Shown here piece by piece: positions 38,340 to 49,986 of a stretch of 64,000 bases of DNA. The notes under the pieces were generated by a model that was given only the letters and a program-made list of their open reading frames with translations, ran no database searches and was not told the DNA's origin. A program made the position numbers and the translations under genes. This stretch comes from Microbacterium sp. 11MF (GTDB taxonomy: Bacteria > Actinomycetota > Actinomycetes > Actinomycetales > Microbacteriaceae): the NCBI RefSeq assembly GCF_000383475.1, contig NZ_KB911459.1, positions 1,006,467 through 1,070,466 on the forward strand. The letters run 5' to 3'. How positions within the stretch are numbered: position 1 is the first letter of the stretch; the number at the start of each line of letters is the position of its first letter.

Positions 38340-38920
38340 GCGCTGCCGGGCGTCGCGGGCATCTTGAGAGGGATGAGGTCCCGCGGGGGCATCGGCGTCG
38401 TCCCGCGCACCACGACGATCGATCGGAAGAGGTCTTCGACCTGCTCGGCAGCCGCGACGTCACCGGCGGCGGCTCCGCCGATCACGCCGCGCAGGAACCA
38501 CCGGGGGCCGTCGACGCCCACGAACCGTGCGAGCCGCTTACCGGCCGCGCCATCCGCGCCGGCGACGGGGACTTCGGCGAGCAGCTCTGGTCCCAGAGGA
38601 CCTTCGCGCTCCTCGACGCGTCCTCCCTGCTGACGGACCTGCTGACGGATCTGCTCGCGCGTCTCCTCCCACAGGCCGCTGGAGCGCGGTGCGGCGAACG
38701 GCTGCACCTGGAGGGTGGAGCCGGCGTAGTCCAAGCCCACTGCGACGATGCGCTTCGTCTGCTCCTCGACCTCGAGCCGGAGGTTCAGCCCCTCCCGGGG
38801 CAGGACCTTGACGCCGCCGAGATCGATGTAGGGGCGGACGGGATTGGCTTCCGCCTCGTCGAAGGGGCCGTTGGCGGCACGATCGCTCGGTGCCGACTTG
38901 GGGGCGAGCTCGTCGCTCAT
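38336..38920 (-). CDS. DUF3710-family protein
   Basis: A 194-residue soluble protein typical of actinobacterial dut operons. NPVRPYIDLGGVKVLPREGL near residue 26, IVAVGLDYAGSTLQVQPFAAPRS near 58 and RFVGVDGPRWFLRGVIGG near 132 are conserved-looking segments. The ATG overlaps the dut stop (ATGA) and the stop overlaps DUF3159, so three genes are translated in series. Function unknown. Confidence 0.9.
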   Translation of the reverse strand: MSDELAPKSAPSDRAANGPFDEAEANPVRPYIDLGGVKVLPREGLNLRLEVEEQTKRIVAVGLDYAGSTLQVQPFAAPRSSGLWEETREQIRQQVRQQGGRVEEREGPLGPELLAEVPVAGADGAAGKRLARFVGVDGPRWFLRGVIGGAAAGDVAAAEQVEDLFRSIVVVRGTTPMPPRDLIPLKMPATPGSA

Positions 38921-39366
38921 GCGGTTGTTCCTGTCGTGTAGCCGGTGGATCCGAATCCCCCGTCACCGCGCACACTGTCGGGAAGCGCGTCGACGGGGAG
39001 GAAAGTCGCCCGCGAGACGGGCATCACGATGAGTTGGGCGATCCGATCGCCCGGTGCGATGTCGAACGCCTCGGCGGCATCCGTGTTCAGCAGCGTCACC
39101 TTGATCTCACCCCGGTATCCGGCGTCGACCGTGCCCGGGGAGTTCACGACGGTGATGCCGTGTTTGGCGGCCAGACCACTGCGGGGGACGACGAAGGCGA
39201 CGTAGCCGTCGGGAAGCGCGATGCGCACTCCGGTGCCGATGAGGGCGCGCTGGCCGGGAGCCAGCCGCACCTGCTCGGTCGAGACGAGGTCGGCGCCTGC
39301 ATCCCCGGGGTGCGCGTAGACGGGCACATGAGCCGAGATAATGGGAACGTCCACGGTATCCATCAC
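38917..39366 (-). CDS. dut: dUTP diphosphatase
   Basis: A 149-residue trimeric dUTPase that removes dUTP and supplies dUMP. Motifs in order: AHPGDAGADL (near residue 18), PRSGLAAKHG (near 63), VDAGYRGEIKV (near 81), APGDRIAQLIV (near 104) and RGDGGFGSTG (near 133). The GTG at 39366 lies six bases after TAGCCT, so a leaderless GTG start is preferred; an ATG is the next codon. First gene of the dut-DUF3710-DUF3159 unit. Confidence 0.97.
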   Translation of the reverse strand: MMDTVDVPIISAHVPVYAHPGDAGADLVSTEQVRLAPGQRALIGTGVRIALPDGYVAFVVPRSGLAAKHGITVVNSPGTVDAGYRGEIKVTLLNTDAAEAFDIAPGDRIAQLIVMPVSRATFLPVDALPDSVRGDGGFGSTGYTTGTTA

Positions 39367-39378
39367 CCCCCGAGGCTA
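39367..39378 (-). promoter_or_regulatory. Leaderless -10 element for dut operon
   Basis: TAGCCT (39373-39378, minus strand), six bases, GTG. The divergent DUF3093 gene starts at the very next base. Confidence 0.5.
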
Positions 39379-39849
39379 ATGCACAACACCGACCGCACCG
39401 TCCCCGCTTCCTACCGCGAGCGGCTGAGCCCGTCCCTGTGGCTCCTGGTGAGCGCAGCGGTGTGCGCCCCGATGGCAGCCGTGGTGTTCTCGCCGATCGA
39501 CACGACCCTCGCCCTCGTCATCGGACTGGCCGTCGGAGTCGTCCTCGTCTCGGCGCTCGTCCTCGCCGCGCCCGTGATCGCCGTCCGTGACGGGGTCCTG
39601 CACGTGGGGCGCGCCCACATCGCGGTGTCCGAACTCGGCGAGCCCGAGTTCCTCACCGGGGACGACGCCCGCACGGCGAGAGGCGGCGGCCTGCGCGGGG
39701 ACGATTGGCATGTCCTGCGCGGCGGCATCGACGGCGTCGTCCGCGTTCCCGTCTCAGACGACGACGACCCCGCGGCACGCTGGGTGTTCTCGTCGCGCAC
39801 ACCCGATCGGGTGGTGGCGATCATCACCCGCGCGCAGCGGGGTCGCTAA
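39379..39849 (+). CDS. DUF3093-family membrane protein
   Basis: A 156-residue protein with two hydrophobic helices in the first 65 residues, then a soluble domain. RERLSPSLWLLVSAAVCAPM near residue 13, VLHVGRAHIAVSELGEPEFL near 73 and WVFSSRTPDRVVAIIT near 135 match the DUF3093 family, which is regularly divergent from dut. Function unknown. Confidence 0.9.
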   Translation: MHNTDRTVPASYRERLSPSLWLLVSAAVCAPMAAVVFSPIDTTLALVIGLAVGVVLVSALVLAAPVIAVRDGVLHVGRAHIAVSELGEPEFLTGDDARTARGGGLRGDDWHVLRGGIDGVVRVPVSDDDDPAARWVFSSRTPDRVVAIITRAQRGR

Positions 39850-39885
39850 GTCTCCGCGGCTGACGCCGAGGAAGGTCGGCGCTGC

Positions 39886-40179
39886 TTACGCGGCGCACTC
39901 GGTGCAGATGGCACCGATCGAGGTCTGGTGGTCGATCTGGGTCCGGTGCTTCACGAGGAAGCACTCGACGCAGGTGAATTCGTCCTCCTGAGGAGGGAGG
40001 ACGACGACGTCGAGGTCGACGTCGGAGAGGTCTGCGCCGGGGAGCTCGAACCCGCTCGGGTTGTCAGAGTCCTCGACGTCGACCGAGCCGGACATCTTGT
40101 CCGGGACGCGTTCCTTGAGAGCCTCGATCGACTCGCTGTCGTCTTCGGTCTTGCGGGGGGCGTCGTAATCCGTGGCCAT
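39886..40179 (-). CDS. DUF4193-family protein
   Basis: A 97-residue acidic protein. MATDYDAPRKTEDDSESIE is the family N-terminus, and the C-terminal FTCVECFLVKHRTQ plus ICTECAA give two CxxC pairs that would bind one metal. The ATG at 40179 is chosen; a longer frame adds five residues. Next to dut and DUF3093 as in other actinobacteria. Function unknown. Confidence 0.92.
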   Translation of the reverse strand: MATDYDAPRKTEDDSESIEALKERVPDKMSGSVDVEDSDNPSGFELPGADLSDVDLDVVVLPPQEDEFTCVECFLVKHRTQIDHQTSIGAICTECAA

Positions 40180-40217
40180 TCGAGAACGTCTCAACTTTCG
40201 GGGTGGTGCTGTGGGGT

Positions 40218-40284
40218 GCGGCCCGTTCGGGCGGCCATAGTTTGCATCACCTCACGGTGAATCGCAAATGAGCCGCCGGGCCGC
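40218..40284. repeat. Long interrupted inverted repeat between DUF4193 and sepH
   Basis: Four matched blocks: GCGGCCC (40218-40224) with GGGCCGC (40278-40284); GGCGGC (40230-40235) with GCCGCC (40272-40277); TTTGC (40241-40245) with GCAAA (40264-40268); CACC (40248-40251) with GGTG (40256-40259). Loop TCAC. The 22 pairs make a stem about 67 bases long within a 219-bp divergent gap. No T run follows in either direction, so a terminator is unlikely; a structured leader or small RNA is possible. Confidence 0.5.
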
Positions 40285-40398
40285 AGCTGCCTTTCGGGGG
40301 TGCCACACCGCAAACTCGCGGCGCGCCCCGGATATTCCCGCCGCCGGGCCTGCTCCGTGACAGCATGAACGCACACGCTGGATCTGGAGGACGTCCGC

Positions 40399-41421
40399 AT
40401 GGAACAGCTCAAAGTGATCGGCACCGAGGACGGTCGCCTCATGCTCGCGACCGACGACGGCGACCGCTTCTCGCTCGCCGTCGACGAGGCGCTGCGCACC
40501 CACCTGCGCCGCCTGCAGCGGGATGCCGAGCCCCGCACAACCCGCCCGAACCCCCGCGACATCCAGGCTCACATCCGTGCCGGCATGACGGCCGAGGATG
40601 TGGCTCAGCTTCTCGGTGTGCGCGTCGAGGACGTTCAGCGCTTTGAAGGACCGGTCTTGGCCGAACGCGAGCACATCGTGGGTCAGGCGCTGGCCGTGAC
40701 CGTGCTGATCGGGGGCGAACTCGATCCCGGGGCGCAGCCGACCTTCGGCAATGCCGTCCGCGCGAAGCTCACCGAAGCCGGCGCCACGGGCGAGCGCTGG
40801 ACGAGCTGGAAGGACCAGAACGGCTGGACCGTGAAGCTCGAGTTCACCGTCGGGGAGGTCGAGCACGACGCCCGCTGGTCGTTCGATCCGCGCCGATCGT
40901 CCCTCGCGCCGCAGAACTCCGACGCGACCCAGCTGTCGCGCCAGGGCTCGCTGCCCGAAGGCCTCATCCCCCGCCTGCGTGCTCTGGACTCCGCGCCGCA
41001 GAAGGATGCCTCCCGCTTCGACAGTGGTGCATTCGGTCCTCGTGCACTCTCCGAACCTGACGCCGACCTCGAATCCCCTGAGCCGCGTCCCTCCTCGTCC
41101 GCCGCTGTGCAGCAGGCCGCCATCAAGCGTGCGCCCGACGCACCCGTGACGTCTGCGGAGACGGCAGACCTCCTCGAAGCGCTGCGCCGCCGCCGCGGCC
41201 AGCGCGAGCCGATGCCGGGTGAGCACGGGGAGGAGCGCACCTCCACCCCCGTCGCCCTCTTCGACGCACCCGAGCCCGACGACGAGCCGGCGCCCGCCGA
41301 GCCGGAGAGTTCCCAGCCCGAAGCCGCGGAGCCGGCCGCCGAGCAGACGCGTCGACGGGGTCGCACGTCGATGCCCTCGTGGGACGAGATCGTCTTCGGC
41401 GCACGCACCGAGGACGGCTGA
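40399..41421 (+). CDS. sepH: Septation protein SepH (DUF3071)
   Basis: A 340-residue actinobacterial division protein. SepH binds FtsZ and promotes Z-ring assembly. The N-terminal DUF3071 domain (1-165) begins MEQLKVIGTEDGRLML and contains a helix-turn-helix (MTAEDVAQLLGVRVEDVQRF near residue 63). The rest is a disordered, acidic Pro/Ala/Glu-rich tail ending with PSWDEIVFGAR near residue 325. A GGAGG ribosome site precedes the ATG. Confidence 0.92.
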   Translation: MEQLKVIGTEDGRLMLATDDGDRFSLAVDEALRTHLRRLQRDAEPRTTRPNPRDIQAHIRAGMTAEDVAQLLGVRVEDVQRFEGPVLAEREHIVGQALAVTVLIGGELDPGAQPTFGNAVRAKLTEAGATGERWTSWKDQNGWTVKLEFTVGEVEHDARWSFDPRRSSLAPQNSDATQLSRQGSLPEGLIPRLRALDSAPQKDASRFDSGAFGPRALSEPDADLESPEPRPSSSAAVQQAAIKRAPDAPVTSAETADLLEALRRRRGQREPMPGEHGEERTSTPVALFDAPEPDDEPAPAEPESSQPEAAEPAAEQTRRRGRTSMPSWDEIVFGARTEDG

Positions 41422-41423
41422 CC

Positions 41424-42554
41424 TCAGCCGAAGGCCCCGAGCCGCACGAGCGGGACGACCCGCTCCTGATCGGTGAGCGAGCCGTGCTGCCCGATCATGT
41501 TCTGCGGCTTCTTGTCGGCCTCCCGGTCGTCGTAGTACGCGACGGCGGACCGGGCGGCGATGAGGACATCGCCGATCCGCGGCAGCACCTCGGGATCGGG
41601 CGAGGCGCCGAACAGTCCGGCGGCGACCGCCTCGTCGCGTGACATCACCCAGGCGCGGGGGGACTCGGCATCCCGCCACCGCTCCAGGACCTCGTCCGCG
41701 CGTCCGTCCTCCGTGTAGAGGTGGAGCATGCGCGGCTCGCCCGCGACGATGGTCACGTTCTCGACGAGCGGGTCGCCGTCACGCAGGAGGACCTGGCGAT
41801 GGCGGGGGACGTCGACGATGCCGTGATCGGCGGTGAGAACCGCCGCGGCGTGGGAGCCGATGGCGGCATCCAGATCGCGTGCCGCACCGTCCACTCGCTC
41901 GAGCGCCGCGGCCCACTCGTCGCTCTCCCACCCGCGGGCGTGGGCGATGGTGTCCAATTCCGGGACGTACGCGTAGACGACGGCTCCGGGATGCCGGAGT
42001 GCCAGGTCCGCGGCACGTTCCACGCGCTCGGCGATCGAGGCCGCACCCACGAACTCGGCCCCCCGCTGCAGGGCGGCGGTGAACCCGGTCCCGGCGTAGC
42101 GCGGCTGCGAGACGACGAAGCACGGCCGCCCCGCCTCTGCCTCGCGCTGGAGCAGCGGGACCGAGCGCTGCCAGGTCAACGGGTCGAGTCCGTCCGTCTC
42201 CCAGCCCTTGAGCTGGTTGGGCGCGAGATCCGTGCCGGGGACGCGCGCGCGGTAGCCGACCAATCCATGCGTGCCGGGCGTCTCCCCCGTGAGCAGGCTC
42301 GCGAGCGCGACCGCCGTGGTCGAGGGGAAGACGGTGCGGGCGGAATCTTTCTTGGTCATCCGCCCGGTGAGGAAGCGCGCGTATCCGGCGCGGGCGGTCA
42401 GGTTCGCACGGCCGAGACCGTCGACCAGCAGCACGATCGCCGACCGGGCGGGCGGGAACCACTCGCCCCGCCCCTCGAGAGAGGCCAGGATCTGCGGCAC
42501 GACACCGGTGAGGCTCCGGGCTGACGGCGGGTCCACGGGTAGGCTGAGAGACAC
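41424..42554 (-). CDS. Alkaline phosphatase superfamily / nucleotide pyrophosphatase-type phosphodiesterase
   Basis: A 376-residue protein of the type I phosphodiesterase/nucleotide pyrophosphatase group. Metal and nucleophile residues are in [14 protein letters not shown] (Asp near residue 40) and [20 protein letters not shown] (Thr near 79), with [14 protein letters not shown] near 211 and [13 protein letters not shown] near 251 giving the remaining Asp/His ligands. No signal peptide. The GTG at 42554 is used; longer frames reach into parC on the other strand. Divergent from parC, 76 bp apart. Substrate unknown. Confidence 0.88.
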   Translation of the reverse strand: MSLSLPVDPPSARSLTGVVPQILASLEGRGEWFPPARSAIVLLVDGLGRANLTARAGYARFLTGRMTKKDSARTVFPSTTAVALASLLTGETPGTHGLVGYRARVPGTDLAPNQLKGWETDGLDPLTWQRSVPLLQREAEAGRPCFVVSQPRYAGTGFTAALQRGAEFVGAASIAERVERAADLALRHPGAVVYAYVPELDTIAHARGWESDEWAAALERVDGAARDLDAAIGSHAAAVLTADHGIVDVPRHRQVLLRDGDPLVENVTIVAGEPRMLHLYTEDGRADEVLERWRDAESPRAWVMSRDEAVAAGLFGASPDPEVLPRIGDVLIAARSAVAYYDDREADKKPQNMIGQHGSLTDQERVVPLVRLGAFG

Positions 42555-42630
42555 CCGGGTCAGTCTTCCACACGGTGCTCCGCCGCCGTTTCTGGCCCCT
42601 CGCAGCATCTCCCGAAGACCGATCGAGGCC

Positions 42631-45084
42631 ATGGCATCGCGCACTCCCCCTCCCCCGCCCGCTGTTGAACGCATTGAGGACGTCGACCTCGCTGACGAGA
42701 TGCAGGGCTCGTTCCTGGAGTACGCCTACTCGGTCATCTACTCGCGCGCCCTTCCGGATGCCCGCGACGGCCTGAAGCCGGTGCAGCGCCGCATCCTCTT
42801 CCAGATGTCCGAGATGGGCCTGCGCCCGGACCGCGGCCACGTGAAGAGTGCGCGTGTCGTCGGTGACGTGATGGGCAAGCTCCACCCGCACGGCGACTCC
42901 GCGATCTACGACGCGCTCGTCCGCCTCGCGCAGGACTTCGCCCTCCGCGTGCCCCTGGTGGACGGGCACGGCAACTTCGGTTCGCTCGACGACGGGCCGG
43001 CTGCCGCGCGATACACCGAAGCCCGACTCGCGGCATCCGCTCTGGCGCTCACGGAGAACCTCGACGAGGACGTCGTCGACTTCATCCCGAACTACGACGG
43101 CCAGTTCCAGCAGCCGGAGGTGCTTTCCGCCGCGTTCCCGAACCTGCTCGTCAACGGTGCGACCGGTATCGCCGTCGGCATGGCGACGAACATGGCGCCG
43201 CACAACCTCATCGAGGTCGTGTCGGCCGCCATCCACCTGCTCGAGAACCCCGGGGCGACCCTCGAGGAGCTCATGGAGTTCGTGCCGGGACCGGATCTCC
43301 CCGGTGGCGGCGTCATCGTGGGCCTCGACGGCATCAAGGAGGCCTACCAGACCGGCCGCGGCACGTTCCGCACCCGCGCGAAGACGTCGATCGAATCGCT
43401 CGGCCCGCGCCGCACCGGCATCGTCGTCACAGAGCTCCCTTACATGGTGGGGCCGGAGCGCGTCATGGAGAAGATCCGCGACGCCGTCTCGTCGAAGAAG
43501 CTCACCGGCATCTCGGACCTCACCGACCTCACCGACCGCAACAACGGCCTGCGGCTCGTCATCGGAATCAAGACCGGCTTCGACCCGAACGCGGTCCTCG
43601 AACAGCTCTATCGGCTCACGCCGCTCGAGGACTCCTTCGGCATCAACAACGTCGCCCTCGTCGGCGGACAGCCCCAGACGCTCGGCCTCAAAGAGCTGTT
43701 GCGCGTGTACCTGGATCACCGCATCCAGGTCGTCACCCGCCGCAGCCGTTACCGGCTCGCGCGCAAGCAGGAGCGCCTGCACCTCGTCGAGGGCCTCCTC
43801 ATCGCGATCCTCGACATCGACGAGGTCATCCAGGTCATCCGCACCTCGGATGACAGCGAGCAGGCCCGTACGCGCCTCATGGACGTGTTCGACCTGTCTC
43901 AGCTGCAGGCCGAGTACATCCTCGAGCTGCGGCTGCGCCGACTCACGAGGTTCTCGCGCGTCGAACTCGAGGCCGAGCAGAACACGCTGAAGGCCGACAT
44001 CGCCGCCCTCGAGGAGCTCCTCGGCAGCGAGGTGCTCTTGCGGCGCCAGGTCGCGACCGAATTGGATGCCGCATCCGACGCCTTCGGCACGCCCCGCCGG
44101 ACGCTCCTCATGAACGGTGGTCCCGTCGCTCCCCGCGGCCGCGCCGCAGCGCCGGCGGACCTTCAGATCGCCGACGCCCCGTGCCGCGTCTATCTCTCGG
44201 CGACCGGACGCATGGTGCGCGCAGAGCTCGTGGCCGACGCGCCCGGCGGGGGCGTGGTCCCGCCCGCTCGCCGGTCGAAGCACGACGCGATCCGCTCCTG
44301 GGTGAACGGCACGACGCGCGGCGACCTCGGCGCGGTCACGACCCGGGGTCGACTGGTCCGCTTCACGCCCGTCGACCTGCCGTCCGTGCCGGCGAACTCG
44401 GTGCAGCTCGCCGCGGGAACCCGCGCGGACCAGTATCTGGGACTCGCCCCGGCCGAGCACGTCGTCGCGATCGTCCCGCTGACGGATGCCGCCCCGATCG
44501 CGCTCGGCACGGCGCAGGGCGTCGTCAAGCGCGTCTCGGCGACCGAGCTGCCGCCGGGAAAGCCGGACGTCGAGATCATCTCGCTCAAGCCGGGCGACAC
44601 CGTCGTCGGTGCTACCCTCGCCGACGACGCGAGTGAGCTCGTCTTCGTCTCGAGCGACGCGCAGCTCCTGCGGTTCGAGGCCTCGGCGGTCCGCCCTCAG
44701 GGTCGGTCGGCCGGCGGGATGGCCGGCATCCGGCTCTCGGACGGCGCCCGCGTCATCGCCTTCACCGCCGTGACCGCAACGGACGAGACCGTCGTGGCGA
44801 CGGTCGCGGGAGCGAGTGCCGCCTTGCCGGGGACCGATCCGGGGTCGGCGAAGGTCTCGCTGTTCTCCGAGTTCCCCGCCAAGGGTCGGGCGACCGGCGG
44901 CGTCCGCGCGCAGCGTTTCCTCCGGTGGGAGGACGCGTTGCTCGTCGCGTGGGTCGGCGACCAACCGCGCGCCGTCGGCATCGACGGCGCGGTCCGATCG
45001 CTGCCCGAGACGGGCGCGAAGCGGGATGCCTCCGGCCAGGCGCTCGACGCCGCGGTCGGCGCCATCGGCACGACGGTGGCCTGA
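42631..45084 (+). CDS. parC: DNA topoisomerase IV subunit A
   Basis: An 817-residue type IIA topoisomerase subunit that, with ParE, unlinks daughter chromosomes. [18 protein letters not shown] near residue 47 and the catalytic Tyr in [13 protein letters not shown] near 128 are present. The C-terminal beta-pinwheel (from about 520) lacks the QRRGGKG box that marks GyrA, which together with the nearby parE-type gene supports ParC. GyrA activity is usually encoded next to gyrB near the origin. Confidence 0.92.
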   Translation: MASRTPPPPPAVERIEDVDLADEMQGSFLEYAYSVIYSRALPDARDGLKPVQRRILFQMSEMGLRPDRGHVKSARVVGDVMGKLHPHGDSAIYDALVRLAQDFALRVPLVDGHGNFGSLDDGPAAARYTEARLAASALALTENLDEDVVDFIPNYDGQFQQPEVLSAAFPNLLVNGATGIAVGMATNMAPHNLIEVVSAAIHLLENPGATLEELMEFVPGPDLPGGGVIVGLDGIKEAYQTGRGTFRTRAKTSIESLGPRRTGIVVTELPYMVGPERVMEKIRDAVSSKKLTGISDLTDLTDRNNGLRLVIGIKTGFDPNAVLEQLYRLTPLEDSFGINNVALVGGQPQTLGLKELLRVYLDHRIQVVTRRSRYRLARKQERLHLVEGLLIAILDIDEVIQVIRTSDDSEQARTRLMDVFDLSQLQAEYILELRLRRLTRFSRVELEAEQNTLKADIAALEELLGSEVLLRRQVATELDAASDAFGTPRRTLLMNGGPVAPRGRAAAPADLQIADAPCRVYLSATGRMVRAELVADAPGGGVVPPARRSKHDAIRSWVNGTTRGDLGAVTTRGRLVRFTPVDLPSVPANSVQLAAGTRADQYLGLAPAEHVVAIVPLTDAAPIALGTAQGVVKRVSATELPPGKPDVEIISLKPGDTVVGATLADDASELVFVSSDAQLLRFEASAVRPQGRSAGGMAGIRLSDGARVIAFTAVTATDETVVATVAGASAALPGTDPGSAKVSLFSEFPAKGRATGGVRAQRFLRWEDALLVAWVGDQPRAVGIDGAVRSLPETGAKRDASGQALDAAVGAIGTTVA

Positions 45085-45091
45085 GCAGGGT

Positions 45092-45340
45092 TCAGCCTGC
45101 GAGCTTCGCCTTCACGTAGGCGACGATCGCGTTCGCGTGTCCGTGCCCGAGCCCGTGCTCGTCCTTGAGGACAGCCACGGTCTCCATGTGCGTCCGGGTG
45201 TCCAGGCTGTCGGCGGCGACGTCGAGCCAGTGCTGCACCGGTTGACCGTAGGTCTTCTCGATGCTCGGGAAGTACGAGGCGGGACCCTTGGGCTTCTCCC
45301 CCGGGGCGATGACGGGCGCGACGACGCGGTGGGCTTCCAT
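45092..45340 (-). CDS. DUF4287-family protein
   Basis: An 82-residue soluble protein. KGPASYFPSIEKTYGQPVQH near residue 18 and HANAIVAYVKAKLAG at the end match DUF4287, a small family of unknown role. The ATG at 45340 is preferred over the GTG at 45349 because TAGCGT lies exactly seven bases before it, so the mRNA would start at this ATG. It fills the gap between the convergent parC and parE. Confidence 0.85.
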   Translation of the reverse strand: MEAHRVVAPVIAPGEKPKGPASYFPSIEKTYGQPVQHWLDVAADSLDTRTHMETVAVLKDEHGLGHGHANAIVAYVKAKLAG

Positions 45341-45353
45341 ACCCGTCACGCTA
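45341..45353 (-). promoter_or_regulatory. Leaderless -10 element for the DUF4287 gene
   Basis: TAGCGT (45348-45353, minus strand), seven bases, ATG at 45340. This decides between two candidate starts. Confidence 0.5.
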
Positions 45354-45365
45354 GCGCCGCAGGGG

Positions 45366-47438
<2,073 letters not shown>

Positions 47439-47632
47439 GATCTCCCATCGTATTCGCCGCGGCTGACACCGAGCCGACCGACACACACGCCGACGCGAGC
47501 TCGTCATGCACAGCGCGCGCATACCGTACGCGCACAGCGAAATGTCATGCAATGGCGGCATACGTGCCACATCCCCGTGGTTGTATGACATGACAGTTCA
47601 CCCGTCATGAGCAGTACGAGGAGGCACCTGAC

Positions 47633-47854
47633 ATGAGCACGTCGACCACCACCGAGCCTGGAGCCGTCCTCGAGCACCGCCTCACGGCGATGGATCGCTG
47701 CGATTCCTGCGGCGCCCAGGCCTACATCGCCGCCGAGGTCAACGGCAGCGAGCTCCTCTTCTGCGCCCACCACGGGCGCAAGTACGAAGAGAAGCTCCGC
47801 GCCGTCGCCACGTCATGGCACGACGAGACCGCACGCCTGACCGAATCGGTCTGA
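47633..47854 (+). CDS. DUF7455-type small zinc-ribbon-like protein
   Basis: A 73-residue protein. DRCDSCGAQAYIAAEVNGSE near residue 21 and LFCAHHGRKYEEKL near 42 supply a CxxC and a CxHH, a likely metal site. It matches the small proteins found between parE and the primary sigma gene in actinobacteria. A strong GAGGAGG ribosome site precedes the ATG, and a strong terminator follows. Function unknown. Confidence 0.85.
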   Translation: MSTSTTTEPGAVLEHRLTAMDRCDSCGAQAYIAAEVNGSELLFCAHHGRKYEEKLRAVATSWHDETARLTESV

Positions 47855-47875
47855 GCCGAGGCATCCCGAATACGA

Positions 47876-47907
47876 CGAAGGCCCCCTGCTGAGGCAGGGG
47901 GCCTTCG
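47876..47907. terminator. Strong terminator between DUF7455 gene and ATP-grasp gene
   Basis: CGAAGGCCCCCTGC pairs with GCAGGGGGCCTTCG around TGAG, a 14-bp perfect stem. It lies between convergent genes ending at 47854 and 47924. Confidence 0.8.
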
Positions 47908-47923
47908 CGTATGCGGAACCGAT

Positions 47924-48937
47924 TCAGAAGCCGACGGCCGCCTGATACACGGGCAGCAGTCCCGTGCGGACGCCGGAGGCCGAGGGCTTGGGCTGGAAGA
48001 CACTCGAGTTGTGGTTGCCCTCGATCACGACGGGACCGTTCGCCGTGATCGCGATGTCCCAGCCGACGTAGGGCGCTTCCGGGGTCCGCCGGGCGAGCGA
48101 GGCGACCAGGTCGAGCACGCGGTCGTACTGCGGCACCTGGAACCCGACGATCGGGGTCCCCGTGGCAGGATGCTCCCGATACACGTTGCTGTTCTTGTCG
48201 ACGCCCGGGTAGAGCGCGACGCCCTCGTCGTCGAGCATCGTGAACATCCCGCCCGACGCGAAGTTGTCGATGACGTCCCCGTTGCCGATGCGCAGGACGG
48301 CGGCAAGCAGGTGCACCCGGTCCTCGCCGTCGAGGAACGTGATGAGCCGGACGGTGTTGACGGCATCCGGATAAAGCGCCGACATCTCGGGGTGCTGGAC
48401 GATGAACTCGTCGAGGACCGTCTGCCCCTTCGCGGTGACCTCCGCGCGGAACGCGGCGACGTCGACGTCCGCACCCACCTCGTGCAGGTCGATGCCGCCG
48501 CCGCCGTGTCCCTCGTTCGGCTTCGCGAGGACGCGCGGATGGCGCGCGAGGAAAGCCGTCAGCGCGGCATCGTCGACATCACGCAGATCGATCGTCTCGC
48601 GACCGAGCAGGTCGGCGTACTCGCGGGCGAACCGGCGCTTGTCCTCGAGCTTCGACCGCCCCTCGGGCGTGTTGTACATCTTCGTGATGCGGAACGACTT
48701 GGGGTGCGTCATCCACGTCTTCCGCTCCCGCGCGTTCAGCAGACGGATGTCCCACACGGCGTAGTCGCGGAAGGCCATGTCGTAGCGCACCGAGCACCAC
48801 AGCATGTCGGCGATGATGACGGGCAGCGGGGCCTTGGAGACCTGCTGCACGGTCCGCGCGAACTCGACGAGGTTGCCCGGCCGGAGCTTGCGCGCGCGTC
48901 GGATCAGGTACTGCAGGCGAACGCGGATGCGGCGCAT
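47924..48937 (-). CDS. ATP-grasp ligase, sugar-transfer-associated type (paralogue 2)
   Basis: A 337-residue cytoplasmic protein of the 'sugar-transfer associated ATP-grasp' group. A basic N-terminus (RRARK near 13-17) is followed by ADMLWCSVRY (43-52) and ARERKTWMTHPKSF (69-82). ATP-grasp features: K139 in VLAKPNEGH, the glycine-rich loop GHGGGG (143-148), VRLITFLDG (196-204), and the metal segment VGWDIAIT-GPVVIEGNHN (291-310) with D294, E307 and N309. The enzymes join an acid to an amine or other group using ATP; the substrate is unknown. It lies 24 bp after a close paralogue, so a tandem duplication. Confidence 0.82.
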   Translation of the reverse strand: MRRIRVRLQYLIRRARKLRPGNLVEFARTVQQVSKAPLPVIIADMLWCSVRYDMAFRDYAVWDIRLLNARERKTWMTHPKSFRITKMYNTPEGRSKLEDKRRFAREYADLLGRETIDLRDVDDAALTAFLARHPRVLAKPNEGHGGGGIDLHEVGADVDVAAFRAEVTAKGQTVLDEFIVQHPEMSALYPDAVNTVRLITFLDGEDRVHLLAAVLRIGNGDVIDNFASGGMFTMLDDEGVALYPGVDKNSNVYREHPATGTPIVGFQVPQYDRVLDLVASLARRTPEAPYVGWDIAITANGPVVIEGNHNSSVFQPKPSASGVRTGLLPVYQAAVGF

Positions 48938-48961
48938 GGCGGTCCCTTCGGTTCGGGTCGG

Positions 48962-49984
48962 TCAGAAACGCATTGCGGCGCGATACCGCGGGAGGAGGCC
49001 GCGACGGATGCCGGAGACCGAAGGCTTCGACTGGAACACACCGGAGTTGTGGTTGCCCTCGATGACGACGGGTCCCTCCGGAGTGATCGCGATGTCCCAC
49101 CCGATGTACGGGAACGCGGGCACGCGCCGCGCCAGGCGGTCCACGAGCTCGAGGACCTCGTCGTAGAGCGGGACCTGGAACCCCGTGATGGGCGTTCCGG
49201 TCGCAGGGTGCTCGGCGAAGGGACGACCCTCTTCATCGCTCGCCGCGTGCAGTGCACGGCCGCGCTCGTCGAGCATCGTGTACATGCCGCCGTTGCTGAA
49301 GTTGTCGATGACGCCGCCGTTGCCGATCTTCAGCACACCCGCGAGCACGTGTACCTCGCCGTCGGGATCGAGGTAGGACACCATCCGCAGGGAGTTGACG
49401 CTGCCGGGGTACAGCTCCGCCATGTCGGGATGCTGCACGAGCACCTGTTCGACGAGGGTCTGACGATCGGCGAGCAGCCGATCCCGGAAGGCGGCCGGGT
49501 CGTCGATGTCGACGGAGTCGACCAACGTGATGCCGTTGCCGCCCACGCCGCCGGGGTTCTTGGCGATGATCCGCGGATGCCGGCTCAGGAAATCGGCGAA
49601 GGCCGCGGCATCCGTCTGGTCGAGATCGATCCACTCACGGCCGAGCTCGGGTCCGAACCGCGTCGCGAACTGCAGCTTGTCGTCGAAGATCGCGCGCTGC
49701 GCGTCGTCGTTGAGTCGGCGCGACAGGTGGAACGACTTGGGGTCGGTCATGTAGGTCTTGCGCTCGCGCGCCTTCAGGATGCGGAAGTCCCACTCCGAGT
49801 AGTTCTCGAAGGTGGTCTCGTAGCGCACCGAGCACCATGCCATGTCAGCGACGACCCACCACAGCGGCGCCTTCGACAGCCGGGCCGACTGCCGCGCGAA
49901 CTGCAGGACCCGGTCCGTGTCGAAATTGACCACGCGTCGCACGAAGAACCGAGCGCGACGGTAGAGCCTGTTCACGGCACCCAC
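48962..49984 (-). CDS. ATP-grasp ligase, sugar-transfer-associated type (paralogue 1)
   Basis: A 340-residue paralogue of the next gene. Shared segments include ADMAWCSVRYE, LKARERKTYMTDPKSFHLS, RHPRIIAKNPGGVGGNG (glycine loop), VIDNFSNGGMYTMLDE, EHPATGTPITGFQVP and IGWDIAIT-GPVVIEGNHNS. By eye the last 140 residues are well over half identical. The GTG at 49984 is used because GAAGG lies seven bases before it, two bases after the CofE-like stop; a GTG three codons later would align exactly with the paralogue. Part of the sigA-linked unit. Confidence 0.82.
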   Translation of the reverse strand: MGAVNRLYRRARFFVRRVVNFDTDRVLQFARQSARLSKAPLWWVVADMAWCSVRYETTFENYSEWDFRILKARERKTYMTDPKSFHLSRRLNDDAQRAIFDDKLQFATRFGPELGREWIDLDQTDAAAFADFLSRHPRIIAKNPGGVGGNGITLVDSVDIDDPAAFRDRLLADRQTLVEQVLVQHPDMAELYPGSVNSLRMVSYLDPDGEVHVLAGVLKIGNGGVIDNFSNGGMYTMLDERGRALHAASDEEGRPFAEHPATGTPITGFQVPLYDEVLELVDRLARRVPAFPYIGWDIAITPEGPVVIEGNHNSGVFQSKPSVSGIRRGLLPRYRAAMRF

Positions 49985-49986
49985 GG

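Noticed and set aside
41779..44964. A 1061-codon open frame on the minus strand opposite parC
   Set aside because: It runs antisense to a clear topoisomerase gene and has an Arg/Asp/Glu-rich composition typical of shadow frames in GC3-rich DNA; no domain is recognisable.
47439..47632. Short inverted and repeated CATACG/GTCATG pieces in the parE-DUF7455 gap
   Set aside because: Arms are only four to six bases and imperfect; not distinguishable from chance without comparison.
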